A stretch of 64,000 bases of DNA from Polynucleobacter sp. IMCC 30228 (lineage in GTDB: Bacteria; Pseudomonadota; Gammaproteobacteria; Burkholderiales; Burkholderiaceae). Each line of letters opens with the position of its first letter. Position 1 is the first letter of the stretch. Shown piece by piece: positions 50,701-59,256 of this stretch. The notes under the pieces were generated by a model. That model searched no databases. It had not been told where the DNA came from and saw only the letters and a list, made by a program, of their open reading frames with translations. Location: assembly GCF_021395205.1 (NCBI RefSeq), contig NZ_JAJVCS010000002.1:186001-250000 (forward strand), in the 5' to 3' direction. The position numbers and the translations under genes were made by a program.

Positions 50701-51268
50701 AAATGCTCACCATCAGCAGTTAATTGGCAAGATTGAAGACGGCATAGTTTTAGATGCTTTTGCTTCTGCAGCAGAAGAGGCTGAATTCAATCCGGATATT
50801 TTGGAGCAAGGTAAGCATTTTCACCGGCTAATGGAGTCCTTTTCCATGCAAACCGGTGTTACACCCGCTAATTTGCCCGATGTGCAAGAGCTTGCTGTTT
50901 GGTTCAATATTGATATTGAGCTTGCAGCTCGCGCGCTCGAGCGCGCCCGAACCGTATTAAATGTACCGGCACTTAAGACTTACCTCACGTCTGGTGAGTG
51001 GATTGCCGCATGGAATGAACTGGATCTTGTGAGTACTAGCGGTAAAAATTTTCGCCTGGACCGCTTAGTAGAATTTTCCGATCGCTTAGTCATACTGGAT
51101 TTTAAGCTGACGATTCCTTTAGCCGGTGATGCTAAAACACAGGCCAGAGCAGATCAGTATCGCGCACAGTTGAATAATTATGCGCAAGAGCTCACGCGAA
51201 TTCGGCCAGACAAAGTCGTTGAAGCTTATTTAATCTCAGCATTAGGGGAAATGGAGCAGATTATTTAA
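47699..51268 (+). CDS. AddA-like UvrD/Rep-type helicase-nuclease
   Basis: This protein of about 1189 aa has an SF1A helicase: motif I ACAGSGKTWLLVARMV, motif II LVDEFQDTNPLQWQIL, motif III GDPKQSIYRFRRADP, motif V TIHGAKGLEAPFV and motif VI LLYVAMTRAKQG. A RecB-type nuclease domain at the C terminus has HRLMESF, DRLVEF and VILDFKLT. With the AddB-like protein it would process double-strand ends for RecA. The ATG at 47699 (or GTG at 47702) overlaps the end of the first gene and sits after AAGGGGG. Confidence 0.9.
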   Translation: MVSDLNAASPIQFDVALACDPQRSVVVSACAGSGKTWLLVARMVRLLLAGTKPQEILALTFTRKAAQEMRARLYGLLAQFAQASDTQLLDELTKRGLSAAQATAALPEARALYAKVLASPQGIVIDTFHGWFGRLLGAAPISTGIQPGFSLREDSKRLQAECLDDWWGDLPVTLKNHYDVLLAHLGAHETQQFLLGHYSLFKQRGAWAFYAEACAQKGITPLQQLEPDLPLVKKPNPLLALWNAPNIKADLDLLLQCFSNSTATDAKSIPALELAIACKVQGDDLMTVIHQFQFIFLTQKYYIRSDNNIVSTPLKAYLKQLGIAAEKILSIKQSWGEACLAYISWQKDQVAYALNQAWFAMSAAMMEHLKQSKEALRVRDFDDLEIDVSRLMNHAVNAAYLQARLDAKYKHILVDEFQDTNPLQWQILRSWLDGYGNDESKPSVFIVGDPKQSIYRFRRADPRLFQEAENFLQQELKAVTLKQNTTRRNAMKVNKAVNAIFMRDQLPEGYPFVSQTTTWNTPPIQLDDASKPNEAILKMPYSLHGEAVLLPLIPLDVNEASPRKGSAFEAAIVDVRQTADVLQRYTEGKRIAELIHHVLQTRMVLDTDSVEPIWRKPQPSDFLILVKRRKYIPQFELALREAGLAFESSRLGGLLNTLEVDDLIALLTILVTPRHDLPLAQVLRSPLFSFSEEQMQILASAMATQTYRSWWDALQHSADHEIQQAARYLEHWRILGERLPVHDLLDCIFHERDLRMRYAQASKTIDRPQVLANLDAFMHVALNLDGGRYPSLSHFIAEINLQRRGDDDETPDEGEVDFNLGDTDALNDMLEEEHQQRVRLMTIHGAKGLEAPFVMVLDANHTAGTHEHRGVLLDWPSNQTSPSHLSMYTLDTLTSPRREIRDKELVIAKNENWNLLYVAMTRAKQGLWISGVAHSKGNDIGVDEKSWYSRALQGNLPLLEETLLAPVRVARGRNEKKIPQDKNQAEAAFSIDDFQIKWEAANAHHQQLIGKIEDGIVLDAFASAAEEAEFNPDILEQGKHFHRLMESFSMQTGVTPANLPDVQELAVWFNIDIELAARALERARTVLNVPALKTYLTSGEWIAAWNELDLVSTSGKNFRLDRLVEFSDRLVILDFKLTIPLAGDAKTQARADQYRAQLNNYAQELTRIRPDKVVEAYLISALGEMEQII

Positions 51269-51908
51269 TTACTGTTTTGGGTGTTTGAAAAATCGACTTT
51301 TGCGAAATTACTGATCCTAGTCCAGCGTAGTTTGGCCCACCTAGGCGTGCGACTGGACGTAGTTGAGCGCTATCAATTTTATAATTCTGAATTAAATCTG
51401 GGCGAATATGAAAAACCACGATTTCCCCGACAATAAATTCAGAGCCGGTATCACCATAGGATGTCGCAGAGTGAAAACGGCACTCCATGCTTGCGGGCAC
51501 GTTTGTCAGACGAGGAACCTTCACTTTTTCTGAGGATATGGTTGTTAGCCCTAGTAATTCAGCTTCACTGCATTCCGGCGGATGCTCTACAGCACTTTCA
51601 TGAATCATGCTTATCATGGTTTCATCAGCGATATTGACCACAAACTCACCGTGCTCGTATATATTTCGCGCTGTATCCTTCATTTTTCCATCTTTACGGC
51701 CAACGTTAATGCCAATCATCGGCGGCTTGTTTGAAACAAAAGTAAAGCAACTATAGGGAGCAAGATTAATAATTCGCTTTTCACCGGAAAGAGGGCCTAA
51801 AGTGGTAACCCAAGCAATTGGGCGCGGTACAACAATGCCAGCCAGCAATTTATAGGCCTGTTCGGGGTTTATATCGCATGAGTGAATATGTTGCATCGGA
51901 GAAATCAT
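51261..51908 (-). CDS. Flavin reductase-like domain protein (FMN-binding split barrel)
   Basis: This is a 215-aa flavin-binding protein of the flavin-reductase-like family. Landmarks are AGIVVPRPIAWVTTLG, NLAPYSCFTFVSNKPPMIGI and FIVGEIVVFHIR, in family order. Such proteins reduce FMN for a partner monooxygenase or act alone. The gene overlaps the AddA-like gene tail to tail by 8 bases and is divergent from the Bug receptor at 52062, so it may belong to the catabolic region. Confidence 0.85.
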   Translation of the reverse strand: MISPMQHIHSCDINPEQAYKLLAGIVVPRPIAWVTTLGPLSGEKRIINLAPYSCFTFVSNKPPMIGINVGRKDGKMKDTARNIYEHGEFVVNIADETMISMIHESAVEHPPECSEAELLGLTTISSEKVKVPRLTNVPASMECRFHSATSYGDTGSEFIVGEIVVFHIRPDLIQNYKIDSAQLRPVARLGGPNYAGLGSVISQKSIFQTPKTVIK

Positions 51909-51955
51909 AATCTTGCTGGCCTATAAGCTATTATTTGAGATAAATTTGGAATAAA

Positions 51956-51976
51956 TAAGCCGCGAAATAAGGCTTA
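51956..51976. promoter_or_regulatory. Inverted repeat in the divergent promoter region, possible operator
   Basis: Perfect six-base arms TAAGCC (51956-51961) and GGCTTA (51971-51976) are separated by nine bases. The region lies between the divergent flavin reductase and Bug receptor genes. Size and symmetry fit a regulator site, but no regulator gene is nearby. Confidence 0.35.
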
Positions 51977-52061
51977 CTTAGGGAAATTCTATTCTAAACT
52001 GATGATGCAGATATAAGAATTGATAAAAAGCATATACTTTTACATTCACTATTAAAATTAC

Positions 52062-53042
52062 ATGATGACACCTCTAAAAAAATATATTTTGCAATTTAGC
52101 TTACTAATTGCGACGGCCTTATTTCATTCCCTTGCTTTTGCCGTGTGGCCAGATAAGCCGGTAAAAATTATTGTTCCTTATCCACCCGGAGGCAATGTTG
52201 ATGTTGCCGCCCGCATCATAGCTCCAGAATTAACGACCGTTTTTGGGCAACCTTTTGTCGTGGAGAATAAAGCTGGGGCAGGAGGCATGATTGCTGGGGA
52301 ATTCGTTGCTCGTTCAGCACCTGATGGCTACACGCTATTTATGGCGGCTAATGGCCCCTTACTCTTTAGTCCAATTATTTTTGGTAAAGATGTATATAAA
52401 TGGAATAAAGACTTTGCGCCTATCAGTTCAGTTTCCTATACGCCCTTAATTCTGCAAGTTAAGCCATCATTGCCGGTTAAAACGCTAGGCGAATTTATAG
52501 CCCTCGCCAAGAAAGAGCCCAATAAATTAAATATGGCCTCACCGGGTGCAGGCACCACTAATCATTTGGCTAGCGAGCTACTACAGTCTCTTACTGGCGC
52601 GCAATGGAATACCGTGCACTACAAGGGCAATGCTCCGGCTACGGCCGATCTGTTAGGCGGACAAGTTGATTTTAATTTTGATCAAATTTCAGTTGCATTG
52701 CCATTCATCAAGGAAGGCAAAGTTAGGGGTTTAGCGGTGACATCGCCTAAGCGAATTACGTCAATTCCTGATGTGCCTACTTTTGCCGAAGCGGGAGTAC
52801 CGAGCATGGTAGCGGTAACTTTTACTGGCTTGCTTGCGCCTAAGGGAACGCCAAATGAAGTTTTAGAGCGCTTAAGTGAGGCTTTGCAAAAAATATTGCA
52901 ACAAGCAGTTATTAAAGAAAAGTTTGAAAAATTAGGCGCAGAGGCGCGTGGCAGTTCACCTAAGGCATTTACTGCCTATTTAACTGAAGAGGACACTAGG
53001 TGGACGCCTATTATTAAGAGTGCGCGCATTAAAGCTGATTAA
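52062..53042 (+). CDS. Bug-family tripartite tricarboxylate transporter substrate-binding protein
   Basis: This is a 326-aa receptor. After the signal peptide (ends near FAVWP) it shows VKIIVPYPPGGNVDVAARIIA, VENKAGAGGMIAGEFVARSA, PDGYTLFMAANG and VHYKGNAPATADLLGGQVDF, all family landmarks. It heads a plus-strand run encoding RidA, an amidohydrolase and hpa-like meta-cleavage enzymes, so the ligand is probably an aromatic or dicarboxylic acid feeding that pathway (inference). Confidence 0.9.
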   Translation: MMTPLKKYILQFSLLIATALFHSLAFAVWPDKPVKIIVPYPPGGNVDVAARIIAPELTTVFGQPFVVENKAGAGGMIAGEFVARSAPDGYTLFMAANGPLLFSPIIFGKDVYKWNKDFAPISSVSYTPLILQVKPSLPVKTLGEFIALAKKEPNKLNMASPGAGTTNHLASELLQSLTGAQWNTVHYKGNAPATADLLGGQVDFNFDQISVALPFIKEGKVRGLAVTSPKRITSIPDVPTFAEAGVPSMVAVTFTGLLAPKGTPNEVLERLSEALQKILQQAVIKEKFEKLGAEARGSSPKAFTAYLTEEDTRWTPIIKSARIKAD

Positions 53043-53075
53043 TTGCTTTTCACTCGGCAGCCAATTTAAGAAAAA

Positions 53076-53465
53076 ATGAGTATGAAACGTAAAAGTATTT
53101 ATGCGGAAGGTTTTAGTCATAAAAATCCAATACCTGCAGCGTGCCAAGTTGGCAATATGTTGTATTCAGGAAGCATTCAAGGAACCGATGCGTTGACAGG
53201 CGCCTATGGTAAAACTATTGATGATCAATGCCGTTTGATGTTCGCCCATGTCGAGCGGATTATTAAAGCTAGTGGTGCATCAATGGAAAATATTATTAAA
53301 ATGACGGTTTGGATGAAAGATCGTGCGCAGCGAGCACCCCTAAATCAAGTTTGGCTCGAAATCTTTCCTGATCCAGCCTCACGGCCAGCTAGACACACAA
53401 TGCAGGCTCCATTAGATGGAGAAAAATTAATTGAGTGCGATTTTATTGCAGTGCTAGACCTGTAA
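53076..53465 (+). CDS. RidA/YjgF family protein
   Basis: This is a 129-aa member of the Rid family. GNMLYSGSIQGTDALTGAYG, the mid-protein KMTVWMKDRAQRAPLN, and the C-terminal SRPARHTMQAPLDGEKLIECDFIAV containing the conserved Arg/Glu positions support it. RidA deaminates reactive enamines/imines; catabolic-operon members often hydrolyse aminoacrylate-like or 2-aminomuconate-like intermediates. Presence in this run hints at a nitrogen-containing intermediate. Confidence 0.9.
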   Translation: MSMKRKSIYAEGFSHKNPIPAACQVGNMLYSGSIQGTDALTGAYGKTIDDQCRLMFAHVERIIKASGASMENIIKMTVWMKDRAQRAPLNQVWLEIFPDPASRPARHTMQAPLDGEKLIECDFIAVLDL

Positions 53466-53469
53466 CTAG

Positions 53470-54342
53470 ATGAAGAATTATCACCCCTTTAACCCGCAGC
53501 CGACTGCGCCATCCAAACCGCCGCCTCCCTTCAGTTGCGATAGTCAGTTTCATGTGTTTGGTCCCCAAGATAGGTATCCAATTCGTGTTGGTGCAGCTTA
53601 TGAGATGCCAACAGCAACTATCGAAAAGGCTCTCGAGTTACATCGAATTTTGGGTATTGAGAGAGGGGTCATCGTACAGGCTACGACTTATGGTGTAGAT
53701 CATCAGGTTGTACTGGATGGCTTAGCTTATGCGGGCGCTAACTATCGTGGCTGCGCTAACGCAATTGTTTTACTCGAAGGTAGTGATGCTTATATAGAAC
53801 AACTTCATTCTGCTGGTGTGAGGGGAGCCCGATTTACAAGACAGGGCTTAGGCATAACGATGAGCAATGCAGATTTTGATCGGGCTATAGGTAGGGTGCG
53901 AGAGTTAGGTTGGTATGTCAAATTTCAACCTGAAACTGCCGGCATCTTAGAGCAAGTTGGCTTATTCACTAATTTAGATATGCCAGTTGTTATTGATCAT
54001 ATGGGTCGAAGTGATGTTAGCTTGGGCAGCGTCGACCCATCGTTAAAAAAATTATTAGATTTATTAAAGCAAGGTAATTTTTGGGTAATGTTGTCATTAA
54101 CAGAAAAACTTTCTAAATCTGGATTGCCCTGGGATGATGTCTTGCCATTGGCTCATCAATTGATTGAATCCGCCCCTAATCGCATGATTTGGGGGAGCGA
54201 TTGGCCTCATCCATTATCAGTAAGTCCGCCACCAGATGAAGCGCTCTTAATAAATCAACTTTATAAATACGCACAGAATGATGATGCACTTATTCAGCAA
54301 ATTCTGGTGGATAACCCGGCTACATTATTTGGTTTTAAATAA
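53470..54342 (+). CDS. Amidohydrolase, 2-pyrone-4,6-dicarboxylate hydrolase (LigI)-like
   Basis: This is a 290-aa TIM-barrel hydrolase of COG3618/LigI type. It begins after a Pro-rich start with CDSQFHVFGPQDRYPI, then VIDHMGR (conserved strand-5/6 His region), and ends with MIWGSDWPHPLS and NPATLFGF. The first His of the usual HxH is replaced by Gln (SQFH). LigI-type enzymes open pyrone lactones without needing metal. The actual lactone or amide substrate here is unknown. Starts 4 bases after the RidA gene. Confidence 0.85.
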   Translation: MKNYHPFNPQPTAPSKPPPPFSCDSQFHVFGPQDRYPIRVGAAYEMPTATIEKALELHRILGIERGVIVQATTYGVDHQVVLDGLAYAGANYRGCANAIVLLEGSDAYIEQLHSAGVRGARFTRQGLGITMSNADFDRAIGRVRELGWYVKFQPETAGILEQVGLFTNLDMPVVIDHMGRSDVSLGSVDPSLKKLLDLLKQGNFWVMLSLTEKLSKSGLPWDDVLPLAHQLIESAPNRMIWGSDWPHPLSVSPPPDEALLINQLYKYAQNDDALIQQILVDNPATLFGFK

Positions 54343-54369
54343 ACAGCTATTTTTAGAAATGGGTATCAG

Positions 54370-55020
54370 TTGAAGACTGTCATTGGCGCACTATTAAATT
54401 TTCAAGGAGTTTGGGATCAGTACGCTCCAATAATGAATCAAGAGCCACATAACAAGCCGCCTCTATACCCAGTCTTATATATCAAGCCTGTTAATACCTG
54501 GAGAAAATCGGGTGAGCCAATTATGCTGCCGGCAGGGATTCAGGAAATCGAAATTGGAGCAACGCTGGGCATTGTGATTGGGAAAACAGCAGTGCAAATT
54601 GAGGAGGCTGCTGCATTCTCATATATTCAGGGTTACTTAATAGCTAACGACGTAACTATTGCCCACGAGAAAATCTTGCGACCACCTATTAAACAGAAAT
54701 GTCGCGACAGCTTTTGCCCAATGAGTGAGATGATTATTGCTTCTGATATTAAAAATCCAAATAATTTTAATATTAGCGTTTACATAAATGACGAACTTAA
54801 GTTACAAAATTCTACTAAAAATTTAGTCCGCCCAATTGCTAAACTGCTTGCTGATATTACAAAATTTATGACTTTAAATGAGGGGGATGTTGTTTTGGTA
54901 GGTACCCCGGAAAATTTACCTCTTGCACGAGCTGGCGATAAAGTTTCCATTGACATTAGTTGTGAAGGTAAGAGCATTGGGCATCTGGTTAATTTTGTTA
55001 AGCAGGAGCTTGTCTCATGA
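54370..55020 (+). CDS. FAH-family isomerase/decarboxylase, N-terminal-half type (HpaG1/HpcE-N-like)
   Basis: This 216-aa fumarylacetoacetate-hydrolase-fold protein matches the N-terminal half of homoprotocatechuate HpcE. It has YPVLYIKPVNTWRKSGEPI, IEIGATLGIVIGKTA, GYLIANDVTIAHEKILRPP and VVLVGTPENLPLARAGDKV. In the homoprotocatechuate path the pair decarboxylates and isomerises 5-carboxymethyl-muconate derivatives. The start is TTG at 54370. It overlaps the next gene by 4 bases (ATGA). Confidence 0.85.
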   Translation: MKTVIGALLNFQGVWDQYAPIMNQEPHNKPPLYPVLYIKPVNTWRKSGEPIMLPAGIQEIEIGATLGIVIGKTAVQIEEAAAFSYIQGYLIANDVTIAHEKILRPPIKQKCRDSFCPMSEMIIASDIKNPNNFNISVYINDELKLQNSTKNLVRPIAKLLADITKFMTLNEGDVVLVGTPENLPLARAGDKVSIDISCEGKSIGHLVNFVKQELVS

Positions 55021-55808
55021 AACATGCGCGCGTAGCTTATGGTGGTGCACTTCATCAGGCAATGATGCTAGCCGATGGAATGCTAAAACTGGAAGATGGT
55101 AGGGTGCTAGCTGAAGACCAGGTGGTATGGTTGCCGCCACTGCAACCGCAAACTATTTTTGCCTTGGCATTAAATTATGCTGATCATGCCAAAGAGTTAG
55201 CTGAAAAATCTTCAAAAGAAACTGGTAGCTTTCTCAAGGCCCCAGTTATTGAGCCAGTGATATTTTTGAAGGGCCCAAATACGCTTATTGGCCATCAAGG
55301 CTTTACTAAGCGGCCTGAAGGCGCAGAATTTATGCACTATGAGTGTGAGTTGGGTGTAGTAATTGGTAAAGTAGGCAAACGAATTGCCCGGGCAAACGCG
55401 ATGGATTATGTAGCTGGATATACTGTTGTGAATGACTATGCAATTCGTAATTTTTTAGAAGGTTACTATCGCCCCAATTTACGGGTTAAAAGTCGTGATA
55501 CGTGTACTCCAATTGGCCCCTGGCTGGTAGACAGGGATGACATAGCCGACCCCATGAATTTAGTTTTAACTACTCATGTCAACGGGGTATTGACTCAAGA
55601 AGGCAATACCAAAGATATGATTCATGATATTAGCGCTTTGATTGAATATATTAGTGATTTCATGTCCTTAAATCCTGGTGATGTGATTATGACCGGCACT
55701 CCAAAAGGCTCTGTCGATGTATTTCCGGGAGACCAGATAATCTGCGAAGTTGAGGGTATTGGTAAATTAGTCAATACCATCGTTGCCGATTGGCAAGTTA
55801 CAACTTAG
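55017..55808 (+). CDS. FAH-family isomerase/decarboxylase, C-terminal-half type (HpaG2/HpcE-C-like)
   Basis: This 263-aa partner of the previous protein has FALALNYADHAKELAEK, MHYECELGVVIGKVGKR with the metal-binding Glu-x-Glu, YTVVNDYAIRNFLEGYYRPN and GDVIMTGTPKGSVDVFPGD. It resembles the C-terminal half of HpcE (5-oxopent-3-ene-1,2,5-tricarboxylate decarboxylase / HHDD isomerase). In some organisms the halves are fused; here they are separate, coupled genes. A different FAH-type substrate is possible. Confidence 0.88.
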   Translation: MKHARVAYGGALHQAMMLADGMLKLEDGRVLAEDQVVWLPPLQPQTIFALALNYADHAKELAEKSSKETGSFLKAPVIEPVIFLKGPNTLIGHQGFTKRPEGAEFMHYECELGVVIGKVGKRIARANAMDYVAGYTVVNDYAIRNFLEGYYRPNLRVKSRDTCTPIGPWLVDRDDIADPMNLVLTTHVNGVLTQEGNTKDMIHDISALIEYISDFMSLNPGDVIMTGTPKGSVDVFPGDQIICEVEGIGKLVNTIVADWQVTT

Positions 55809-55815
55809 GGCAAAA

Positions 55816-56619
55816 ATGTTATCACCAGAAATCATTACTGAGCTTGCGCACGAGTTATATACTGCAAGAAAAAAGCGGCAACAAGTTCGCCAGTTTTCTG
55901 GCCGTTTTCCGGTAATGACGATTGAAGACGGCTATGCGATACAAAGAGCGTGGGTCAAGCTCGAGCAAGCTGATGGGCGGGTAATTAAAGGCCGCAAAAT
56001 TGGTTTAACTTCACGGGCTATGCAGCAGGCTAGTCAAATTACTGAGCCTGATTTTGCCCCTTTAATGGACGATATGTTTTTTAAGGCAGGCATTGATATT
56101 GCTATCGATCAATTTATTGCCCCCCGTATTGAGGTCGAATTGGCTTTTGAGTTAGGCAAGCCTTTACGTGGCCCCAATGTTACGACTGAGGATGTTTTGG
56201 AGGCCACGAAATATGTCATCCCTGCACTTGAAATTATTGATGCACGCATTGAGCAATTTGATCGAGACACCAAAGTGATGCGCAAAGTATTTGATACGAT
56301 TTCTGACTTTGCTGCTAATGCTGGCATTATTCTCGGAGATCAGCGGGTGAAGCCTGACGCGCTTGACCTTCGTTGGGTAGGCGCTATTTTGTCGAAAAAT
56401 GGTGTGGTAGAGGAAACCGGCCTTGCTGCTGGTGTGCTGAATCATCCTGCTACTGGCGTAGCTTGGTTGGCCAATAAGATTGCTCCTTACAAGGAACAAT
56501 TAAATAGCGGCGATATTGTTTTGGCTGGCTCATTTACCCGCCCGATTACTGCTGTAGCTGGCGATGAAATTGCTGCAGACTATGGCCCATTGGGGGCAAT
56601 TCATTTCCGCTTTATTTGA
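55816..56619 (+). CDS. hpaH: 2-oxo-hept-3-ene-1,7-dioate hydratase-like protein (HpaH/HpcG)
   Basis: This 267-aa hydratase of the 2-keto-4-pentenoate hydratase/HpaH family has VMTIEDGYAIQRAWVKLEQ, GRKIGLTSRAMQQASQ, APRIEVELAFELGKPLRGP, EIIDARI and VNHPATG-like LNHPATGVAWLANK. It adds water to the product of the HpaG pair. The frame opens with TTG at 55783, but the ATG at 55816 (AGGG six bases upstream) is the family start. The aldolase HpaI, dioxygenase HpaD and dehydrogenase HpaE are not in the window. Confidence 0.88.
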   Translation: MLSPEIITELAHELYTARKKRQQVRQFSGRFPVMTIEDGYAIQRAWVKLEQADGRVIKGRKIGLTSRAMQQASQITEPDFAPLMDDMFFKAGIDIAIDQFIAPRIEVELAFELGKPLRGPNVTTEDVLEATKYVIPALEIIDARIEQFDRDTKVMRKVFDTISDFAANAGIILGDQRVKPDALDLRWVGAILSKNGVVEETGLAAGVLNHPATGVAWLANKIAPYKEQLNSGDIVLAGSFTRPITAVAGDEIAADYGPLGAIHFRFI

Positions 56620-56777
56620 AGGTTTCATTTCAAATACCAATTGGCGTTGCCCTCACATCACTCTGGGCCCTAGCCAGCTAAATTAGCCCCTTAGACGAGA
56701 GCAGGACTATTAAGCTAATACCTAGTAAGGCGAATAACCAAGTGGGGAAATTGTAGAATAGATAATCAAGGATCATG

Positions 56778-57995
56778 TCAAACCCGTTCAATTACCAATG
56801 CTATTCCTTGTCCAACACCAATACACATAGTACAAAGGGCATAACGCAGCTTTTTTTCTTCTAGTTCAACTAGAGCAGTGGTAATTAAGCGCGCGCCACT
56901 CATTCCCAAAGGATGACCTAGGGCAATAGCGCCCCCATTCGGATTAACGCGTGCATCATCATCGGCAACGCCCAGTTCCCGAAGTACTGCAAGACCTTGT
57001 GCAGCAAAAGCCTCGTTTAGTTCGATCACGTCGATTTGATCAATCGTTAGCCCTAAGCGCTTAAGTAATTTTTTTGTAGCGGGGGCGGGGCCATTACCCA
57101 TAATGCGTGGCTCGACTCCAGCAGTAGCCATGCCAAGAATTTTGGCTCTAGCTTTGAGGCCATGTTTTTTAAGCGCCTCTTCTCCTGCAAGCAGAAGGGC
57201 GCAGGCCCCATCATTAACACCCGATGCATTTCCTGCGGTAACTGTGCCATCAGGGCGAACGATGGGCTTCAGTTTGCCAAGCGCTTCTAATGTTGTAGCG
57301 CGGGGATGTTCATCGGCAGAAACAACAATGGGGTCACCTTTTTTCTGTGGAATGACAACCGGAGTAATTTCTTTTGCAAGGCGTCCACTTGCTTGTGACG
57401 CCGCTGCTTTATTTTGACTGCGCAGTGCCATCTGATCTTGATCAGCCCGATTAATATTAAAGTCTACCGCTACATTTTCTGCGGTCTCGGGCATTGAATC
57501 AACACCATAAGCTTGTTTCATGAGGGGATTAATGAATCTCCAGCCAATCGTCGTATCTTGAATGGAGTTCGTTCTTGAAAAAGCTGACTCTGCTTTGGGC
57601 ATCACAAAAGGTGCTCTGCTCATACTTTCTACACCGCCAGCAATCATGAGCTCAGCTTCGCCAGCCGCAATGGCTCTTGCCGCAGTACCGACCGCATCCA
57701 TCCCAGAGCCACAAAGGCGATTAATCGTCGCGCCAGGTATGCTGGTTGATAAGCCAGCAAGTAAAGAGCTCATTCTGGCCACGTTGCGATTATCTTCACC
57801 TGCTTGATTGGCGCAACCATAAATCACATCTTCTACCTCATTCCATAATACTGACGGATTGCGCTCCATTAAGGCCTTGATAGGAATTGCCCCCAGATCA
57901 TCTGGCCGCACGCCTGATAAAGAACCGCCATAACGACCAATCGGCGTTCTGATTGCATCGCAGATATAAACGGGCAGCGTATTTTTTGAGTTCAT
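56778..57995 (-). CDS. pcaF: 3-oxoadipyl-CoA thiolase (acetyl-CoA acyltransferase)
   Basis: This 405-aa thiolase has catalytic Cys in INRLCGSGMDAVG (about residue 94), His in GGAIALGHPLGMSGARL and second Cys in ALCTMCIGVGQGIAL. The N terminus ICDAIRTPIGRYGGSLSGVR and DDVIYGCANQAGEDNRN match PcaF/PaaJ. It splits 3-oxoadipyl-CoA to succinyl-CoA and acetyl-CoA. It is the last gene of a minus-strand run with CoA transferase, Bug receptor and MaoC hydratases. Related acyl-CoA substrates remain possible. Confidence 0.9.
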   Translation of the reverse strand: MNSKNTLPVYICDAIRTPIGRYGGSLSGVRPDDLGAIPIKALMERNPSVLWNEVEDVIYGCANQAGEDNRNVARMSSLLAGLSTSIPGATINRLCGSGMDAVGTAARAIAAGEAELMIAGGVESMSRAPFVMPKAESAFSRTNSIQDTTIGWRFINPLMKQAYGVDSMPETAENVAVDFNINRADQDQMALRSQNKAAASQASGRLAKEITPVVIPQKKGDPIVVSADEHPRATTLEALGKLKPIVRPDGTVTAGNASGVNDGACALLLAGEEALKKHGLKARAKILGMATAGVEPRIMGNGPAPATKKLLKRLGLTIDQIDVIELNEAFAAQGLAVLRELGVADDDARVNPNGGAIALGHPLGMSGARLITTALVELEEKKLRYALCTMCIGVGQGIALVIERV

Positions 57996-57999
57996 TAGC

Positions 58000-59253
58000 T
58001 TATATTATTTTTTTCTTTTTAAGATCTTGTACTGCTTTTTCGGAGTACCCCAAAATATTAACTAGCACCGCGTGATTTGAATCGCCTAATTTTGGGGGCG
58101 GGCGAAGATATTGTGGAGGAGTACCTTGTAGCCTAAGTGGGCTGGCAATAGTTGCAACTGTTGCCCCATCGGGATAGGCGGTATCAATCTTCATTTTTCG
58201 ATAAATTACCTGCGGGTCTTGAAATACTTGTTGATAATTATTGATCTGCCCACAGGGCACATCAAATTGTTCTAACACTGAAATCCATGCTGCTGCTTTT
58301 TTCTTGAGCATGGTTTTCGCTAGTTCTGGCACAAGTTCAGAGCGTCCAGTAATTCTGCCGGTTACTTTACTCCAGCGTTTATCTTGGGCTAGGTCGGGCC
58401 GCTTAATGGCTTCGCAATAGCGCTGCCACTGGGTATCATTACCTACGGCGACCACAATTTCACCGTCTTTGACAGCAAAAACTTGATAGGGAACAAGGCT
58501 TGCATGGGCATTGCCATAACGAAAAGGAATTGTCCCATCGGCAAAAAATCCGGTTACTTGATTGCCGCCAAGGGCAATAATGCCATCGAGTAGCGCCATA
58601 TCGATATATTGACCTTGGCCGGTTTCATTGCGGCTATTGAGGGCTGCCAGAATGGCAATTGAACTGTACATGCCAGTAATCACATCAGCAATAGCAATGC
58701 CTAATTTTTGTGGGCCACCACCTGGTAAAGCGTCAGCCTCCCCAGTAATACTCATCATTCCACCAATGGCTTGAAAGACAAAGTCATAACCTGGTTTATG
58801 CGCATTGGGTCCATCTTGACCATAGCCGGTAATAGAGCAATAGACTAAACGGGGATTTATTTTCTTCAGGCTCTGATAGTCCAGGCCGTAACGTTTCAGG
58901 TCGCCAAGCTTATAGTTTTCTATCAAGACATCACTAACTTTAACTAATTCTTTTATTATTTCCTGACCCTTTGCGGATGATATATCGAGGGTAAGGGATT
59001 TTTTACCGCGATTAGCAGCAGCGAAATAACTAGAAATGCGCTGCTCATGAATGGTTTCTGTCGGATTGATCCAAGGCGGCCCCCAGCTACGGGTGTCATC
59101 ACCGCATCCTGGCCGCTCAACTTTAATGACTTCTGCTCCAAGGTCGGCTAAATTTTGGGTACACCAAGGACCAGCGAGGATGCGCGATAAATCAAGTACG
59201 CGGATATGCGCTAAGGCACCAATAGTTGGCTTAGCACGGGCTTTTTTTAACAT
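58000..59253 (-). CDS. CaiB/BaiF (class III) CoA transferase
   Basis: This is a 417-aa family III CoA transferase. It starts with IRVLDLSRILAGPWCTQNLADLG, then GAEVIKVERPGCGDDTRSWG, VLIENYKLGDLKRYGLDYQ and GYGQDGPNAHKPGYDFVFQA. It has IADVITGMYSSIAIL, which carries the catalytic Asp region. It activates a carboxylic acid to its CoA ester using another CoA ester as donor. It lies 4 bases downstream of the Bug receptor gene, so the pair probably imports and activates the same acid. Confidence 0.9.
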   Translation of the reverse strand: MLKKARAKPTIGALAHIRVLDLSRILAGPWCTQNLADLGAEVIKVERPGCGDDTRSWGPPWINPTETIHEQRISSYFAAANRGKKSLTLDISSAKGQEIIKELVKVSDVLIENYKLGDLKRYGLDYQSLKKINPRLVYCSITGYGQDGPNAHKPGYDFVFQAIGGMMSITGEADALPGGGPQKLGIAIADVITGMYSSIAILAALNSRNETGQGQYIDMALLDGIIALGGNQVTGFFADGTIPFRYGNAHASLVPYQVFAVKDGEIVVAVGNDTQWQRYCEAIKRPDLAQDKRWSKVTGRITGRSELVPELAKTMLKKKAAAWISVLEQFDVPCGQINNYQQVFQDPQVIYRKMKIDTAYPDGATVATIASPLRLQGTPPQYLRPPPKLGDSNHAVLVNILGYSEKAVQDLKKKKII

Positions 59254-59256
59254 GGA

